Shown: positions 21,525-22,986 of the stretch, piece after piece | Layout of the letters: each line of letters starts with the position of its first letter | How positions within the stretch are numbered: position 1 is the stretch's first letter | Assembly: GCA_964640935.1 (NCBI GenBank) | Contig: CAZXIY010000015.1 | Coordinates: 1-22,986 of the forward strand | Source: CAZXIY01 sp964640935 | Lineage (GTDB): Archaea; Thermoplasmatota; Thermoplasmata; Methanomassiliicoccales; Methanomethylophilaceae | Direction of reading: 5' to 3' | Length of the DNA stretch: 22,986 nt | Notes under the pieces: generated by a model | Database searches by the model: none | Seen by the model: only the letters and a program-made list of their open reading frames with translations | Told to the model about the DNA's origin: nothing | Translations under genes and position numbers: made by a program

Positions 21525-22883
21525 TCAGAGGAACATCGTCATGTAGATTGGTATGTATGTTACGCCGTTCTCTACCCTGAGGTCCTTGGAGTGGATGACA
21601 TACGCGGTCTTTATCCTGGATGAATATTTTTTTATGAACAGGTCCAAGGATCTGTGTTTTGTCGACACTCCGGATTTTGCTTCGAGAGGGGTGATACCCC
21701 TTTCATCAGCGATGATGAAATCGATCTCGTGTTTGTTCGTGGATCCTTCTGCATAGAACGTATTGAAGATGAGCCTGTGACCCGTTGCCGTGAGCTCCTG
21801 TGCGATCATGTTCTCGAAGAACATCCCCTTGTTGATGCCTATCCTGTTCTTTAGTATTTCAGAGTAGATCTCGTCGCGATTACCTACGTTCGAATCGAAT
21901 GATGATGTGAACAGAAGTCCGGTATCTGCCATGTAGATCTTGAGTATGTTCTCATCCAGATTGAGATCCAATGCTGGGCTGGGATCGCTGTTATGATAAC
22001 AGATATTCACGATCTTGGATTCGGATAACCATGTGAAGCTGTCATAATACTCTCTTGTCCTCGAACCTTTCCTGAGATCGGCTGCAACAAATGTCTTGCA
22101 GTGGCTGGACAAAAATGACGGGACCATCGACAGGATACGTCTGGATTTGGAACCGTTGTTCGCTTTGATCTTAGAGGTATCATCCAGATACAGTTTGAGT
22201 ATCTGGCGTTTGACGACATCCACGGCTTCGAAATTGTTCTTTTCCAGATATGTCTCTACAGCCTGCGGCATACCGCCGACGAGCATATAGATCCCATAGG
22301 AATTCATGATACGTTTATGCATGCTCGTGCCAAGCGGAATCCTATCGTCGAATGCCTTTCTGAGCATAGGCACGGTGATGTTATCGTTCTCAGTCCAAAG
22401 GAATTCTTCAAAATCCATCGGATGCATCTCAATGGCCATCTCTTCGGAGGGTATCAGAATATTCTCGACATTCTGTTTTATTGATAAGAGAGATCCGGTT
22501 TCGATATAATCGTAGCGTCCGTCCGCGACCAGATGTTTGATCATCTGTCTTGCAGGCGGAAAAAGCTGCACTTCGTCGAACACTATTGCGCTCTCATGTT
22601 CGTAGAGTGTCGTTTTGAATATCTGCTGGATGTAGAGGAAGAAGCGGTTCAGATCACCTGCGTACTGTGAGAAAACAATTTTGACGTCCTCGTCGATTTT
22701 TGAAAAATCAATTATTATTGCAGATCTATACTCATTCTTTATGAATTGCTCGACGACTGTTGTCTTCCCCACGCGTCTAGCTCCTTCTATGAGAAGTGCA
22801 TATTTGCCACTGTAATCCCTTTTCCATTCGAGCATCTTGTCATAGATTTTTCTTTTGAATATAGCCACAGGCATCGATATCAT
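21525..22883 (-). CDS. AAA+ ATPase with DUF4143 C-terminal domain
   Basis: 452-residue member of the COG1373-type ATPases, common in archaea and mobile regions. Walker A GARRVGKTT at 34-42, Walker B SAIVFDEVQLF with Asp103-Glu104, a sensor-like IETGSLLS, then MHPMDFEEFLW. The C-terminal half has the DUF4143 pattern: YMADTGLLF, GINKGMFFENMIAQEL, and HEIDFIIADERGITPLEAKSG, whose D...ExK spacing resembles a PD-(D/E)XK nuclease core. Function unknown; such ATPases are often linked to defence or mobile elements. ATG 22883 or 22874 both fit. The gene looks more A/T-rich than its neighbours and its upstream flank is very A/T-rich. Confidence 0.9.
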   Translation of the reverse strand: MISMPVAIFKRKIYDKMLEWKRDYSGKYALLIEGARRVGKTTVVEQFIKNEYRSAIIIDFSKIDEDVKIVFSQYAGDLNRFFLYIQQIFKTTLYEHESAIVFDEVQLFPPARQMIKHLVADGRYDYIETGSLLSIKQNVENILIPSEEMAIEMHPMDFEEFLWTENDNITVPMLRKAFDDRIPLGTSMHKRIMNSYGIYMLVGGMPQAVETYLEKNNFEAVDVVKRQILKLYLDDTSKIKANNGSKSRRILSMVPSFLSSHCKTFVAADLRKGSRTREYYDSFTWLSESKIVNICYHNSDPSPALDLNLDENILKIYMADTGLLFTSSFDSNVGNRDEIYSEILKNRIGINKGMFFENMIAQELTATGHRLIFNTFYAEGSTNKHEIDFIIADERGITPLEAKSGVSTKHRSLDLFIKKYSSRIKTAYVIHSKDLRVENGVTYIPIYMTMFL

Positions 22884-22896
22884 ATGTGATTTACGT

Positions 22897-22905
22897 GTAT
22901 ATTAA
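22897..22905 (-). promoter_or_regulatory. TATA-like box for the DUF4143 ATPase
   Basis: The minus strand reads TTAATATAC, 14-22 bases before ATG 22883 and 23-31 before the in-frame ATG 22874, supporting either start. Confidence 0.4.
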
Positions 22906-22908
22906 ATT

Positions 22909-22948
22909 GTTTATACAATAATAATACACTATTATTAACTGTATAAAC
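22909..22948. repeat. Inverted repeat GTTTATACA/TGTATAAAC
   Basis: Perfect 9-base arms at 22909-22917 and 22940-22948, separated by 22 bases, immediately upstream of the ATPase promoter. It could be a regulator site or a chance palindrome in A/T-rich DNA. Confidence 0.5.
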
Positions 22949-22971
22949 GTAAAAAAATACACTAATATTAA
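22923..22971. repeat. Two near-identical 16-base direct repeats
   Basis: AATACACTATTATTAA (22923-22938) and AATACACTAATATTAA (22956-22971) repeat with a 33-base period, differing at two positions. This tract to the window edge has no gene and is almost entirely A/T. Confidence 0.5.
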
Positions 22972-22986
22972 TTAATTAAACTCTAA

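Noticed and set aside
22909..22971. CRISPR array or attachment site in the A/T-rich flank
   Set aside because: Only two imperfect 16-base repeats are present, with no repeat-spacer series, Cas gene or tRNA; too little for either call.

Overview
The window is chromosomal DNA from an anaerobic archaeon. Archaeal hallmark genes seen here are sn-glycerol-1-phosphate dehydrogenase (archaeal lipids), archaeosine tRNA-guanine transglycosylase, membrane-anchored LonB, Hel308, archaeal-type NMN adenylyltransferase, a KEOPS Pcc1-like subunit and a UPF0179 protein. A superoxide reductase and two Fe-S flavoproteins indicate strict anaerobiosis. Many genes have a TATA-like box about 20-33 bases before the ATG, so largely leaderless transcripts are likely. 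Of 25 genes with a visible final stop, 20 end in TGA, 4 in TAA and 1 in TAG. Strong amber avoidance plus one gene with an in-frame amber codon suggests a pyrrolysine-using archaeon, most likely a Methanomassiliicoccales/Thermoplasmata-type methanogen. That placement is inference: no methanogenesis or pyl gene lies in the window.

Layout. 1-163: end of threonine synthase. 164-2386 (-): Hel308 with a terminal PCNA-binding motif. 2623-4716: LonB. 4768-6492: a tightly overlapping trio nadM, pncC and a ThiF/MoeB-like gene (NAD salvage plus an adenylating enzyme). 6473-6793 (-): a 106-residue unknown, divergent from purC (6896-7798). 7795-9305 (-): egsA followed by UPF0179. 9368-11113: two iron-sulfur flavoproteins facing each other around an unrecognised, possibly TIM-barrel protein. 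11222-12948: superoxide reductase with a hairpin terminator, then an OxlT-like MFS transporter behind a dyad operator candidate.

12991-17788: a leucine operon (leuA/cimA-like, leuC, leuD, leuB) coupled by ATGA overlaps, preceded by a potentially structured leader and ending with a Pcc1-like gene. Pcc1 overlaps the convergent tgtA (17732-19657, -) by 57 bases. 19778-20636 (-): a DUF2703-like protein and a small coiled-coil gene with an in-frame TAG at codon 33 and a strong terminator. 20825-21487: a GNAT-like acetyltransferase. 21525-22883 (-): an ATPase of the DUF4143 group behind an AT-rich, repeat-bearing flank that looks different from the rest of the window.

The most interesting item is the in-frame amber gene at 20295-20636. 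Its frame stays open and compositionally consistent on both sides of the TAG, the downstream half has no ATG, GTG or TTG codon, and it ends in TGA followed by a perfect 13-bp hairpin with a T-run. This is what a pyrrolysine-containing (or amber-readthrough) protein outside the methylamine methyltransferases would look like. The second is the leu leader, whose foldable elements could expose or bury the ribosome-binding region. No tRNA, rRNA, CRISPR array or insertion sequence was seen.
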